A DNA stretch of 64,000 bases, taken from NCBI GenBank assembly GCA_046052145.1, contig JBJOMW010000015.1, positions 36,018 through 100,017 on the forward strand. The letters run 5' to 3'. The position numbers were made by a program, and so were the translations under genes. The notes below the pieces were generated by a model that worked only from the letters and a program-made list of their open reading frames with translations, searched no databases and had not been told where the DNA came from. This stretch comes from Falsiroseomonas sp046052145 (GTDB lineage: Bacteria; Pseudomonadota; Alphaproteobacteria; Acetobacterales; Acetobacteraceae). Positions 16,814 through 26,372 of the stretch are shown here, in pieces. Within the stretch, counting starts at the first letter, position 1; each line of letters opens with the position of its first letter.

Positions 16814-18129
16814 TGCGCCTGCTGGCCCTGCTCGGCGGCGGGCTGCTGCTGGTCTGGCCGGCTTTTCTCAACGGCTACCCGCTGGTCTTCAGCGACACCG
16901 GCGCCTTCCTGCACCAAACGCTGGGTCCGCTCGTCATCTGGGACAAGCCGCATGTCTATGGGCCGCTGCTGCATGCCTTCCATTGGCGGCTGAGCCTGTG
17001 GGGCCCGCTGCTGGCGCAGGGGGCGATGCTGTCCTGGCTGCTCTGGCTGCTGCAGCGCAGCCTGCGGGGGCGGGCGACGCCCTGGCTGCACCTTCTGGCC
17101 TGCGCGGGGATTGCGGCGCTGACCACCGCGCCCTTCACCGCCGCGCTGCTGATGCCCGATATCTTCGCCCCCGCGGTGCTGCTGGCGCTACTGCTGCTCG
17201 CCTTCGCGCGGGAGGCAGTGTCGCGCGCGGAAGCCTTGGGGCTCGGGTTGGTCGCGGCCATCGGGATTGCGGCGCATCTCTCGCATCTGCCGCTGGCGGC
17301 CGCGATCATCGCGCTCGCTTTGCTGCTGACGCGGCGCCTTGCGCCGGCGTTGCGCACCGCGGCGCCACTGGCGGGCGCGGTGCTGCTCCTGCTGGCGACG
17401 AATTTCTGGGGGCATGGGCGCGCGGGCCTCTCGCCGCATGGCGCGACCTTTGCGCTCGCCCGGCTGCAGGCCGATGGCCCCGCCGCGGCAGTGCTTCGCG
17501 CCCGCTGCCCCGATGCCGGCTGGTATCTCTGCGCCTTCGCGGACCAGCTGCCGATGGACAGCGACGCGTTCCTCTGGGCGCCGGACAGCCCGGTGAACCG
17601 TGCGCCGGACGGCACGCCGCGCTTCCTCGGCGGCGCGATGCTCTCGGCCGAGGCGCAGGAGATCGTGGCGGCGACGCTGCGCACCCATCCGGTCGAGGTC
17701 GCGCAGGCGATGCTGCGCAACATGCTGGTCCAGATCGTCACCGCGACGGCGGGCGACACGCTCGTCGCGGACCACCTCGCCGCCGCGGTGCGGCCGCGCA
17801 TCGCCGAGGGTTTTCCCGCCAGCGAAATCGCTGCTTATGACGCCGCGCTGCAGCCGCGCGGGCATCTGCCCGATGCGGCCGCGGCCTTCCTGTGGCCGCA
17901 TGCGCCGGTGCTGGTGATCGGCGCGGGGCTGGCGCTGCTGGCCTGGTGGCGCGCGGCGCGGACGCACGATCTGCGCCGGCTTGGCCTTGTAGTCGGCGTG
18001 CTGGTGGGCGTGACGGCGAACGCCTTCGCGACCGGCGCGCTTTCCAAGCCGCATCTGCGCTACGAGGCGCGGATCCTGTGGCTGATGCCGGTCGTCGCGG
18101 CGCTGGCGCTGCTGCCGCGGCGGCCGTGA
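16813..18129 (+). CDS. Polytopic membrane protein, first of a tandem paralog pair
   Basis: 438 residues with roughly nine to ten hydrophobic spans and a large soluble loop at about 205-320. The opening WPAFLNGYPLVFSDTGAFLH, the loop block (LSPHGATFALARLQADGPAA; CAFADQLPMDSDAFLW) and TGALSKPHLRYEARI are all repeated in the next gene. An early acidic loop after the first span, plus many spans, recalls GT-C type membrane glycosyltransferases, but no diagnostic motif is certain. Coupled to moaE by TGATG overlap, though no functional link is obvious. Confidence 0.7.
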   Translation: MRLLALLGGGLLLVWPAFLNGYPLVFSDTGAFLHQTLGPLVIWDKPHVYGPLLHAFHWRLSLWGPLLAQGAMLSWLLWLLQRSLRGRATPWLHLLACAGIAALTTAPFTAALLMPDIFAPAVLLALLLLAFAREAVSRAEALGLGLVAAIGIAAHLSHLPLAAAIIALALLLTRRLAPALRTAAPLAGAVLLLLATNFWGHGRAGLSPHGATFALARLQADGPAAAVLRARCPDAGWYLCAFADQLPMDSDAFLWAPDSPVNRAPDGTPRFLGGAMLSAEAQEIVAATLRTHPVEVAQAMLRNMLVQIVTATAGDTLVADHLAAAVRPRIAEGFPASEIAAYDAALQPRGHLPDAAAAFLWPHAPVLVIGAGLALLAWWRAARTHDLRRLGLVVGVLVGVTANAFATGALSKPHLRYEARILWLMPVVAALALLPRRP

Positions 18130-19463
18130 AGTTCCTGGCGATCCTGGCAGGCGCGCTGCTGCTGGCCTGGCCCGCGGCGTTCAATGGCTATCCGCTCGTC
18201 TTCATCGACAGCGTCTCCTACCTCAACCACACGACGCTGCCGGAGACGCCCTGGGACAAGACCCAGGCCTATGGACCCTTCCTCCACCTGGTCCATTGGC
18301 AGGTCTCGCTGTGGCCGGCGGTGCTCGCGCAGGGGCTGATGGCCTCGCATCTGATCTGGCTGGCGCAGCGCATGGTGCGCGGCACGGCGACGCGGGCGGC
18401 GCATCTGCTGGTCTGCGGTGCGCTCGCTGCGCTCAGTGCCGCGCCATGGTTCCTGGCGACGCTGATGCCGGATGCGCTGACGGCGCTCGTCCCGCTCGCG
18501 CTGATCCTGCTGGGCTTCGGTCGGCTCAGCCGCACCGAGACCGCCTGGGTCGCGCTGGTCGGCGCGCTGGCGATCGCGGCCCATCTCTCCCACCTGCCGA
18601 CGGCCGCGGCGATGGTCGCGCTGACGGTGCTGCTGGCGCGCCGGCCAGGGCCGGTGCTGCGTGCAGCGCTGCCGCTCGGCCTGGCCCTGGCTTTCCTTGC
18701 GACCTCCAACCTGCTCGCCTTCGGTCGGGCGACGCTGTCGCCGCACGGATCGGTCTTCCTGCTGGCGCGGCTGCAGGATGACGGGCCAGCGGCCGCGGTG
18801 ATCCGCGCGCGCTGCACCTCCTCTCCCCAGGGGGCGGGCTGGCATCTCTGCGCCTTCGCGGATCGCCTGCCGATGGACAGCGACACCTTCCTCTGGGACG
18901 GGACGAGCCCGCTGAACCGCAATGCGGATGGATCACCGCGGCCAATGGGCGGCGTCGCTGGTGCTGCGGAAGCGCGGGAGATCATCGCCGCGACGCTCCG
19001 CGAGTACCCCGGCGCGGTCGCGGGCGCGATGCTGCGCAATGCTATCACGCAGCTGCTGAAGCCGCGCGTCGGCGATACGCTCGGCAACGAGCATCTGGCG
19101 CTATCGGCGCGCATCCCGATCGCGCGCAGCTTCCCGTCCGGGGAGCTCGCCGCCTTCGATGCCGGCTTGCAGATGCAGGGCGCGTTGCAGGCCCGCGCCG
19201 CGCCGTTGCTGGCGCCGCATATCCCGGTGCTGCTGCTGTCGCTGAGCGGGGCGCTCTGGCTGCTCTGGCGGGCGTTGCGGGCGCGCGACACGCCGCGCGC
19301 GGCGCTGCTGGCCGGGGCGTTGCTGGCGCTGCTGGCGAATGCGGCCGCGACCGGCGCGCTCTCCAAGCCGCATGAGCGCTATCAGGCGCGGATCGTCTGG
19401 CTGCTGCCGCTGGCCGTGATGCTGGGCGCACTGCCTGCCGCGCGGCGGGATGCGGCGTCGTGA
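18126..19463 (+). CDS. Polytopic membrane protein, second of a tandem paralog pair
   Basis: 445 residues from GTG 18126, which overlaps the preceding stop (GTGA). Same plan as its neighbour: WPAAFNGYPLVFIDSVSYLN, LSPHGSVFLLARLQDDGPAA, CAFADRLPMDSDTFLWDG, TGALSKPHERYQARI. I estimate about half the residues identical to the first copy over the shared blocks. The loop insert SSPQGAG is unique here. A tandem duplication kept in full suggests two related substrates or a heterodimer. Possible GT-C-like glycosyltransferase; unproven. Confidence 0.7.
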   Translation: MKFLAILAGALLLAWPAAFNGYPLVFIDSVSYLNHTTLPETPWDKTQAYGPFLHLVHWQVSLWPAVLAQGLMASHLIWLAQRMVRGTATRAAHLLVCGALAALSAAPWFLATLMPDALTALVPLALILLGFGRLSRTETAWVALVGALAIAAHLSHLPTAAAMVALTVLLARRPGPVLRAALPLGLALAFLATSNLLAFGRATLSPHGSVFLLARLQDDGPAAAVIRARCTSSPQGAGWHLCAFADRLPMDSDTFLWDGTSPLNRNADGSPRPMGGVAGAAEAREIIAATLREYPGAVAGAMLRNAITQLLKPRVGDTLGNEHLALSARIPIARSFPSGELAAFDAGLQMQGALQARAAPLLAPHIPVLLLSLSGALWLLWRALRARDTPRAALLAGALLALLANAAATGALSKPHERYQARIVWLLPLAVMLGALPAARRDAAS

Positions 19464-19491
19464 ACGGCGCCGCACCCACCGGGTTGCCGGA

Positions 19492-20394
19492 TCAACCGCC
19501 GAGTTGCGCCGCGACCTGCTCCGGCGTCATGCGGACCAGCGCCTCGTAGTCCTTCAGCAGCGTCTCGGTGATCGCACCGGGGGTGAAGGTGAGATCGCCC
19601 ACCTGGCGCACCGGCGTCACCTCGGCCGCGGTGCCGGCCAGGAACACCTCGGTCGCCTTCGCGAGATCCGCCTGCGGGATGGTGCGCTCCACCACCTTGA
19701 GCTGGCGCTTCTTCGCCAGCGCCATCACGGTCCGCCGCGTGATGCCGTCCAGGAAGTTGATCGGGGTCGGCGTGTGCAATTCGCCATCGATCGCCAGGAA
19801 CACATTGGCGCCCGTCCCTTCGCTGATGTCGCCCTTCCAGTCGAGCATGAGCGCATCGTCGAAGCCCTCGGCCTCAGCGGCGTGCTTCGACAGCGTACCG
19901 ATCATGTAGAGGCCGGCCGCCTTCGACGCGGTCGGCGCAGTTTCAGGGTGCGGGCGCTTCCACTTCGCCCAAGCCAGGCGCACGCCCTGCATGCGCTTGT
20001 CGCCAAAGAGGTTCGGCCAGGCCCAGGTGGCGATCGCCAGATGGATCTTGGTCTGCTGAGCCGAGACTGAGAGCTGTTCCGAGCCGCGCCAGGCGAGCGG
20101 GCGGACATAGCCATCCGTCAGGCCGTTCTTCGCCAGCGTCGCGATGCAGGCCGCGTCGATCTGCTCGGCGGTGTAGGGAATCTCGAAGCCGAGGATGCGG
20201 CCGGACGCGATCAGGCGGTCCGTGTGTTCGCGCAGCTTGAAGATATGCCCGCCATAGGCGCGCTCGCCCTCGAAGACGCCGGAGGCATAGTGCAGCCCGT
20301 GCGAGAGCACATGCAGCCGCGCATCGCGCCAGGGGACGAAGTCGCCATCATACCAGATCCAGCCGTCGCGGTCGTCGAAGGGCACCAGGGCCAT
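19492..20394 (-). CDS. ilvE: IlvE, branched-chain amino-acid aminotransferase (class IV)
   Basis: 300 residues. A PLP enzyme that transaminates Leu, Ile and Val with 2-oxoglutarate/glutamate. The Schiff-base lysine is Lys158 (TASKAAGLY); other fold-type IV signals are HGLHYASGVFEGERAY, the DISEGTGANVFL cofactor loop and FLDGITRRTV. Divergent from a MarR-response regulator-kinase operon, a recurring neighbour in alphaproteobacteria. Confidence 0.93.
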   Translation of the reverse strand: MALVPFDDRDGWIWYDGDFVPWRDARLHVLSHGLHYASGVFEGERAYGGHIFKLREHTDRLIASGRILGFEIPYTAEQIDAACIATLAKNGLTDGYVRPLAWRGSEQLSVSAQQTKIHLAIATWAWPNLFGDKRMQGVRLAWAKWKRPHPETAPTASKAAGLYMIGTLSKHAAEAEGFDDALMLDWKGDISEGTGANVFLAIDGELHTPTPINFLDGITRRTVMALAKKRQLKVVERTIPQADLAKATEVFLAGTAAEVTPVRQVGDLTFTPGAITETLLKDYEALVRMTPEQVAAQLGG

Positions 20395-20574
20395 CGCGGC
20401 AGTCCTCCATGTCTGTCCTTGGCGATCCCGGCCGCTCCCGGCAGCAGGTCGCTACGCATCCGCAAGCGGCTGTCCTAGTATCGGCGCAGGGCCGCGGCAT
20501 GCGATGGGCGAAGTCTGGCGCGGCGGAGGAAAAGCGTCAACAATGCTGACCCAATACCGGCAGGATGGGACCGC

Positions 20575-21141
20575 ATGACCGGCATGACCCGACCGGCCCC
20601 GCTGCGGGAGGCCATGGCGCCGGAGCTCGGCGTCAAGGATCCGCCCGCGGGGCGCAACCTGCTCTTCCTGCGGGAGGAGGAGCTTCGCCTCGCGCAGGAC
20701 CTGCTGTTCTTCGGCTACCGCGACTTCACCGCCGGCGCCGACCAGATCCTGGCCGATCTCGGCATGGGGCGGGCGCATCACCGCGTGCTGCATTTCGTCG
20801 GGCGGCGACCGGGGATCACGGTCGGCGAGTTGCTCGGCATCCTCGCCATCACCAAGCAATCGCTCGGGCGCGTTCTGACGCCACTGGTGGAGGAAGGCTA
20901 CGTCACCCAGGCGCCTGGCCGCGCCGACCGGCGCCAGCGGCTGCTGTCCCTGACGCCGAAGGGCGCGGCGCTGGAACGGCGTCTGTTCGAGCGCCAGCGC
21001 GAGACGGTGATGGCCGCCTACCGCGAGGCCGGGCCACAGGCCGTTGAAGGGTTTCGCCGTGTCATGCGCGGCCTGATGGGCGCGGAGGCCCGCACCGCGC
21101 TCGCGAGGCTTGAGGCGACGGGCCCGGAGGGCGCCGGATGA
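20575..21141 (+). CDS. MarR-family transcriptional regulator (PetP-like position)
   Basis: 188 residues. Winged helix-turn-helix: HHRVLHFVGRRPGITVGELL, then LAITKQSLGRVLTPLVEEGY and the wing APGRADRRQRLLSLTPKG, about residues 66-125. The N-terminal 40 residues are an extension with LREEELRLAQDLLFF. It overlaps the response regulator gene by four bases. The order MarR-OmpR type-EnvZ type next to ilvE matches the petP/petR-type locus of alphaproteobacteria. Effector unknown. Confidence 0.85.
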   Translation: MTGMTRPAPLREAMAPELGVKDPPAGRNLLFLREEELRLAQDLLFFGYRDFTAGADQILADLGMGRAHHRVLHFVGRRPGITVGELLGILAITKQSLGRVLTPLVEEGYVTQAPGRADRRQRLLSLTPKGAALERRLFERQRETVMAAYREAGPQAVEGFRRVMRGLMGAEARTALARLEATGPEGAG

Positions 21142-21851
21142 GCACCGCCACCGAGATGCCGGAACCGCCGCACCTGCTGGTCGTGGATGACGACGCCAGG
21201 CTCCGCGCGCTGCTGCAGCGTTTCCTGGACGAGCAGGGGTTCCGCGTGACCGCCGCAGCGGACGCCGCCGCCGCGCGGCGGGCGCTGGCGGGCTTCGCCT
21301 TCGATCTTGTCGTGCTTGATGTGATGATGCCCGGCGAGAGCGGGATCGAATTGGCCGCCAGCCTCCGCCGAGAGGGGCAGGAGGTGCCGATCCTGATGCT
21401 GACCGCACGCGGGGAGCCCGATGACCGCATCGCCGGCCTCGAGGCGGGCGTTGATGATTACCTCGGGAAACCCTTCGACCCGAGGGAGCTGGCGCTGCGC
21501 ATCCGCACCATCCTCCGCCGTGCCGCGCCGCCGCCGGTCGAGACGACGTCGGGGCCCGTGCAGCTTGGCACGCGCTGGTTCGACCCGCAGCGCAACGAGC
21601 TGCGCGGGCCGGAGGGCAGCATCCGCCTGACGGGCGGAGAGGCCGCGCTGCTCGCCGCCCTCGCGGCCCGACCGAACGAGATCCTGAGCCGCGAGGATAT
21701 CGCAGCGGCCCTCGGCACGCCCGAAGCGGGGGAGCGGGCGATCGACGTGCAGGTCACGCGGCTCAGGCGCAAGATCGAGCCCGATCCACGCGAGCCGCGC
21801 TTCATCCAGACCGTGCGGCACCGCGGCTATGTGCTGCGGCCGGGGCTCTGA
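21138..21851 (+). CDS. OmpR-family response regulator
   Basis: 237 residues. Receiver domain at 11-125 with acidic pair Asp17/Asp18, phosphoacceptor Asp61 (LVVLDVMMPG) and Lys111 (YLGKPFD). The C-terminal winged helix (about 140-235) has LTGGEAALLAALAARPNEIL and RLRRKIEPDP...IQTVRHRGYVL, a DNA-binding output. It is cotranscribed with the kinase that starts at its stop codon (TGATG) and with a MarR gene upstream. Confidence 0.95.
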   Translation: MSTATEMPEPPHLLVVDDDARLRALLQRFLDEQGFRVTAAADAAAARRALAGFAFDLVVLDVMMPGESGIELAASLRREGQEVPILMLTARGEPDDRIAGLEAGVDDYLGKPFDPRELALRIRTILRRAAPPPVETTSGPVQLGTRWFDPQRNELRGPEGSIRLTGGEAALLAALAARPNEILSREDIAAALGTPEAGERAIDVQVTRLRRKIEPDPREPRFIQTVRHRGYVLRPGL

Positions 21852-23212
21852 TGCCGCGGGTCGAGAAATTCTTCCGCGACCTGATGCCGCGCGGGCTGCT
21901 CGGGCGCAGCCTGCTGATCATCCTGTTGCCGCTGCTGATCGTGCAGGTGATCGCGCTGCAGATCTTCTACGGCTCGCATCTCGATGTCATCTCGCGCCGC
22001 CTGGCGGCCGCGCTGGCGGGCGAGCTGAGCCTGGTGGTGGAGCTGCTGCAGCGCGACCCCTCCCCCGAGAACCGCGCCTGGGTGTTCCGCGAAGCCGCCT
22101 GGCGGCTCGACATGGCGCTGGCCTTCGAGCCGCAGGCGACGCTCGGGCAGACGCCGGACCGCGTGGCCTCGCTGCCGCTACTGCCGCTGGAGTACGACCT
22201 TGCTCGGGCTATGGCCGAGCGCGTGGCGCGGCCCTTCGACGCCGATTGGACCTCCGACCCGCGCAGCGTGATCATCCGCATCCAGCTGCCCGACGGCGTG
22301 CTGCATGTCGAAGCGCCGCGCAAGCGGCTGTTCAACGCGACGCTCTACCTGTTCATGATCTGGCTGGTCGGCTCGGCGCTGCTGCTGTTCACCATCGCGG
22401 CGCTGTTCATGAAAAACCAGGTGCGCGCGATCCGGCGCTTGGCCGGGGCGGCGGAGGCCTTCGGCCTCGGGCGCGACACCGGCCAGATCAAGCCCGAGGG
22501 CGCGGCGGAGGTGCGCCAGGCCGCCCAGGCCTTCAACCGCATGCAGGAACGCATCCGGCGCTTCGTGGCGCAGCGCACCGACATGCTGGCCGGGATCAGC
22601 CACGATCTGCGCACCCCCCTCACCCGCATGCGGCTTGGCCTCGCGATGCTGCCGCACGACCCGGCCGCCGAGGCTGACGTCGCCGCCATCACCCAGGATG
22701 TCGAGGAGATGGAGCGAATGGTCGCCGCCTATCTCGCCTTCGCGCGCGGGGAAGGTGGCGAACAGCCGCGCGCGGCGGACCTCGCGGCGATTGTGCGCGA
22801 CGTGGCGCAGAAGGCGCGACGCGATGGGGCGGAAGTGGCGGTGGACACGCCGCCCGCGCTCATGCTGCAGCTGCGTCCCGATGCGCTACGCCGGTGCCTC
22901 GCGAACCTTCTCGACAATGCGCGGAAGCATGCCAGGCGGATCGCGGTGGCGGTCAGCGAAGTCCCGCGCGAAGTGGCGCCGTGCGGGCGTCCGGCCGGTG
23001 GCTGGGCGCAGGTGACGGTGGATGATGACGGCCCGGGCATCCCGGCCGCGCAGCGCGAGGAAGCGTTCCGCCCCTTCGCCACACTTTCGGCCGGCGGCAC
23101 GGGTTTGGGCCTCGCGATCGCGCGCGACATTGCGCGCGCGCATGGCGGGGACATCGTGCTGGAGGAAAGCCCGCTTGGCGGGCTCAGGGCCCGCGTGCGA
23201 TTGCCGGTGTAG
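21851..23212 (+). CDS. EnvZ-type sensor histidine kinase
   Basis: 453 residues. Two membrane spans (about 20-40 and 163-187) bracket a periplasmic sensor of about 120 residues, followed by a HAMP-like linker (190-240), the dimerisation/phosphoacceptor helix with His251 (AGISHDLRTPLTRMRL), and the ATP-binding domain with N box (LANLLDNARKHA), VTVDDDGPGIP and GTGLGLAIARDI. It should phosphorylate the response regulator coded just upstream. Signal unknown. Confidence 0.95.
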   Translation: MPRVEKFFRDLMPRGLLGRSLLIILLPLLIVQVIALQIFYGSHLDVISRRLAAALAGELSLVVELLQRDPSPENRAWVFREAAWRLDMALAFEPQATLGQTPDRVASLPLLPLEYDLARAMAERVARPFDADWTSDPRSVIIRIQLPDGVLHVEAPRKRLFNATLYLFMIWLVGSALLLFTIAALFMKNQVRAIRRLAGAAEAFGLGRDTGQIKPEGAAEVRQAAQAFNRMQERIRRFVAQRTDMLAGISHDLRTPLTRMRLGLAMLPHDPAAEADVAAITQDVEEMERMVAAYLAFARGEGGEQPRAADLAAIVRDVAQKARRDGAEVAVDTPPALMLQLRPDALRRCLANLLDNARKHARRIAVAVSEVPREVAPCGRPAGGWAQVTVDDDGPGIPAAQREEAFRPFATLSAGGTGLGLAIARDIARAHGGDIVLEESPLGGLRARVRLPV

Positions 23213-23227
23213 GGCGGTGTCGGCGGG

Positions 23228-23662
23228 TCAGCCGCCGCCCTGCTTCTGGGCCATCTGCTTGACCTCCTCCATCGCCTCCGCGAAGCGCGTGTTCAGCAGC
23301 GCCAGCGCCTCCGCATTCGACTTCTGGATGAGGTCGGCGATCTCTTTCATGTTCGTGACCGCACGCTCATAGCCGGACTTCAGCAGTTCGGCCTGCTGCG
23401 CCGCGCGCGCCTGGGGGTTCTCGGTGCCGCCCATGCTGCGCATCGCCTCGGTCATCTCACCGACGGCGGACTGCACGATCTCCATATGCCGCCGTGCCAC
23501 GGCCTGCGCGCCTTCCAGCGCGATGCGGTTGGCGGCCGACAGCGCCTCCAGATTGCGGCGCTGCGCCTGGGCGAGGCCTTCCAGATCCGCGAAATGCGGC
23601 AGGCGGAACTCGGCGAAGGCCTTCATCATCTCGTCGGGCTTGATGCCGAAGCGGTCGGACAT
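23228..23662 (-). CDS. Phasin-family granule-associated protein
   Basis: 144 residues; start 23662 is chosen for an AGGAG site seven bases upstream. It is almost wholly helical and amphipathic: the opening DEMMKAFAEFRLPHFADLE is followed by QRRNLEALSAANRIALEGAQ, matching the phasin pattern of polyhydroxyalkanoate granule coat proteins. This implies storage of polyester, though no synthase gene is in the window. Convergent with the kinase gene, 15 bases apart. Confidence 0.85.
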   Translation of the reverse strand: MSDRFGIKPDEMMKAFAEFRLPHFADLEGLAQAQRRNLEALSAANRIALEGAQAVARRHMEIVQSAVGEMTEAMRSMGGTENPQARAAQQAELLKSGYERAVTNMKEIADLIQKSNAEALALLNTRFAEAMEEVKQMAQKQGGG

Positions 23663-23728
23663 GGCGGGAACTCCTTGCTTGCGGGCCAGCCTATCCGAGG
23701 TCGTGCCCGCCCCCAAGCGGCCTCTGCG

Positions 23729-24352
23729 TCACGCTGGCGTGCCGTCCCCATCAGAGACCGTCGGGGCGCTGCGGTCGCCATCGGCCAGGCCGAAGCTGCG
23801 CGCGGCCTGCTCGGCGCGCTCCAGCGCGCGATCGAGCGCGGCCATGGTCGGGCCGAGTTCCTCGGAGGTGTCCGTCGACCAGACATGCACCGCGCGGATC
23901 CACACCGCCGTCAGCCCCGCGGCGCGCAGCCGGCCCTTGAGGCCCGTGCTGTCGATCTCGGCAAGGTCGAGCATGCGTTCCATGCTGCGCTGGAAGATCG
24001 GCGCCATCGCGCCGGCCAGCACGGCGTCGGTCAGCATCTCCCGCATCAACCGCCGGAGCCCGTCCTTGTAGGGCGCGAGCGCATCGAGACCGCGCATCAG
24101 CACATCGAACAGCCTGTCGCGCGGCGTGCCGCCCTGGTCCGGCACGGTACCGGCCGCGACCTCCTCCATCACGACCTCTCCGAAGCTGCGCAGCAGCCCG
24201 AGGCGAGAGGGGTAGCGGGCCAGAAGCTCCGCCGCCGGCAGCCCCGATTCGGCCGCCAGCCGCGTGACACTGACCCCGCGCCAGCCATGCGACGCGACGA
24301 CGCGGAACAGGGCCTCGACAAGGTGACGGTCGGAGGGGGCGGTCATGTCCAT
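23729..24352 (-). CDS. TetR/COQ9-like protein
   Basis: 207 residues from ATG 24352 (24346 is also possible). The N-terminal 60 residues form a TetR-type helix-turn-helix (HGWRGVSVTRLAAESGLPAA). The rest is helical with RDRLFDVLMRGLDAL and a late TMAALDRALERAEQ, a pattern of the COQ9 family, whose members help ubiquinone synthesis rather than bind DNA. The two families share a fold, so regulator versus COQ9-type lipid-binding protein is open. Its neighbours do not decide. Confidence 0.6.
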   Translation of the reverse strand: MDMTAPSDRHLVEALFRVVASHGWRGVSVTRLAAESGLPAAELLARYPSRLGLLRSFGEVVMEEVAAGTVPDQGGTPRDRLFDVLMRGLDALAPYKDGLRRLMREMLTDAVLAGAMAPIFQRSMERMLDLAEIDSTGLKGRLRAAGLTAVWIRAVHVWSTDTSEELGPTMAALDRALERAEQAARSFGLADGDRSAPTVSDGDGTPA

Positions 24353-24392
24353 GGTCGAATGGTGGGGATCGCGGGCTGTTTCGCCAAGCGGC

Positions 24393-26216
24393 TTATGAAT
24401 TGGCGGACGCAGTATGGCGCCCCGGTCGGGCACGCAGCTCGTCCAGGATGCGGCCGAAGACCTGGTCCCAATCGCCGGCGACCTCCTGCCGGAACAGGCG
24501 CAGGCTGGGATACCAGGGTGAATCCTCCCGCCCCAGCAGCCATCGCCAATCCGGAACGCGCTGCAGGATCACCCAGGTCGGCACGCCGAGCGCCCCGGCG
24601 AGATGCGCCAGCGAGGTGTCCGAGGTGATGACCACATCGCAGAGCTGGAGCACGGCCGCACTGTCGAGGAAGGCCGCGCCGGGCGCGTCGAAATCGGCGC
24701 CCAGCGTCTCGACCGTGCCGGCCGGCAGGTCCTGCAGCTGCGCCTCGCCAGCCCCCTTATGGAGGCTGATGAGCCGGACCCCTGGCAGCTGCGCCAAAGG
24801 CAGGAACTGGCTGAGCGGAAAGGACCGGCCCACATCGGTGGCCCCGGTGCTGCCCTGCCAGTTGATGCCGATCTTCAGGCCCTCCGACCCCAGCCGGCTC
24901 GCCCAGCGCGCCACGCGCTCGGCCGGGGCCTTCAGATAGGCAGGCCAAGTGGGAATGCTCGCCAAGGTGGTGCCGAAGGCTAGTGGCAGGCTGTGCAGCG
25001 GTGCATGCAAATCGAAGGCGTCAGGCTTCTGTTCCGCGCCGATCGCCGCGATGTCAGGGTGGAGGTCGCGCAGCAGGGGCACCAGCGCATCCTGCACCGA
25101 CATGACGACCTTCGCGCCGCGCTCCTGGGCCAGCAGCGCGTAACGGCAGAACTGGATGGTGTCGCCGAGCCCCTGTTCCGCATGCAGGAATAGCCGCTTC
25201 CCGGCGATCGGCTCACGGCCCAGCCACAGCGGTTGGCGAAAGCTGCGCGTCGCGACGGGCTCGCCCTTGCGCTTGCGCCATTCATGCTCCGGCCAGCCTT
25301 CCTCGAAACGGCCCAGCAGCAGCAGCGCGAGGCTTCGGTTCCAGCGGGCATCGGCATAGTCGGGCCTGCGGTCGATGGCGTAGCTGTAGCTCGCGACTGC
25401 GTCCTCGAAGCGCTCGACCGCCATCAACAGCCGTGCGCGATTATAGGCCGCTTCCGTGAGGCCGGGATTGAGCGCCAGCGCATTGTCGAAGCTTGCGAGC
25501 GAGTCCTCCGCCCGCCCGAGATCCTGCAGGGCAGCGGCCCGGGTGGCATGCGCGGTCGCAAGGCCGGGCGCGAGGGTGATCGCGCGCTCAGCCGCCGCGA
25601 GCGCGTCTTGCGGCCGGTCAAGGCGCAGCAGGACATTGGCCCGGTTGCCGTGCGCTTCGGCGAAGTTCGGCCGGAGCGCGAGCGCCTTGTCGCAACTCTC
25701 AAGGGCCTCAGCCATGCGGCCGAGTTCCAGAAGCGCTCGCCCGCGGTTCGACCAGGCCTCGGCATAATCGGGCCGCAGGGTCACCGCCTTGTCGTAGCTG
25801 GCCAGGGCCGGCACGAACCGGCCGAGATCGGCGAGGGCATTGCCGCGGTTCGAATAGGCCTCGGCAAAGCCGGGCTGTTGGGTGATGGCCTTGTCGAAGG
25901 CCTCGACCGCGCGGGTGAGTTGCCGGGCTTCCCGCAGGCCATTGCCGAGGCTGTTCCAGGCGGCGGGAAACTTCGGGTTCAGCTTGAGCGCCCTGCGGAC
26001 CAGGGCGATCCCCTCCTCCGCCCGGCCCTGCTGGAGCGCCGCGACACCGCGCATGTGCAGCGCGTCGTGATGGCGTGGAACCGCCTGGATGACGGCGTCA
26101 TAGAGCCGCGCGGCAGCCTCCAGCCGGCCCTGCTGGTGCAGGGCGACCGCCTCCAGGAACGCCGCATGGGCCTGCCGCGCCTCCGGACCGAGGGGCAATC
26201 CAGGGCCGGCCACCAT
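24393..26216 (-). CDS. TPR protein with GT9-like glycosyltransferase C-terminus
   Basis: 607 residues. Residues about 20-290 are eight or so tetratricopeptide repeats of 34 residues (for example AEAWSNRGRALLELGRMAEA). Residues about 330-590 resemble heptosyltransferase/GT9 folds: FLHAEQGLGDTIQFCRYA, IGINWQGS, and a nucleotide-sugar-like segment VVITSDTSLAHLAGALGVPT. Such TPR-GT fusions are common in alphaproteobacteria and probably glycosylate protein or cell-surface targets; substrate unknown. The 156-base gap upstream should hold its promoter. Confidence 0.8.
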   Translation of the reverse strand: MVAGPGLPLGPEARQAHAAFLEAVALHQQGRLEAAARLYDAVIQAVPRHHDALHMRGVAALQQGRAEEGIALVRRALKLNPKFPAAWNSLGNGLREARQLTRAVEAFDKAITQQPGFAEAYSNRGNALADLGRFVPALASYDKAVTLRPDYAEAWSNRGRALLELGRMAEALESCDKALALRPNFAEAHGNRANVLLRLDRPQDALAAAERAITLAPGLATAHATRAAALQDLGRAEDSLASFDNALALNPGLTEAAYNRARLLMAVERFEDAVASYSYAIDRRPDYADARWNRSLALLLLGRFEEGWPEHEWRKRKGEPVATRSFRQPLWLGREPIAGKRLFLHAEQGLGDTIQFCRYALLAQERGAKVVMSVQDALVPLLRDLHPDIAAIGAEQKPDAFDLHAPLHSLPLAFGTTLASIPTWPAYLKAPAERVARWASRLGSEGLKIGINWQGSTGATDVGRSFPLSQFLPLAQLPGVRLISLHKGAGEAQLQDLPAGTVETLGADFDAPGAAFLDSAAVLQLCDVVITSDTSLAHLAGALGVPTWVILQRVPDWRWLLGREDSPWYPSLRLFRQEVAGDWDQVFGRILDELRARPGRHTASANS

Positions 26217-26372
26217 TCGTCACCTTCCAGTCTGCTGTCGTCGCCTGTGGTCCCGACGGCGCTGGGCCAGGACGGCGGGCACCACCGGAGAATGAGAGGT
26301 TTTGAGTTTCAATCAAGGCGTTCAGGTGCGAAGCCCGGCCGAAGAGTGGTCAGGCGGGCTGCCGTCCTGGGC

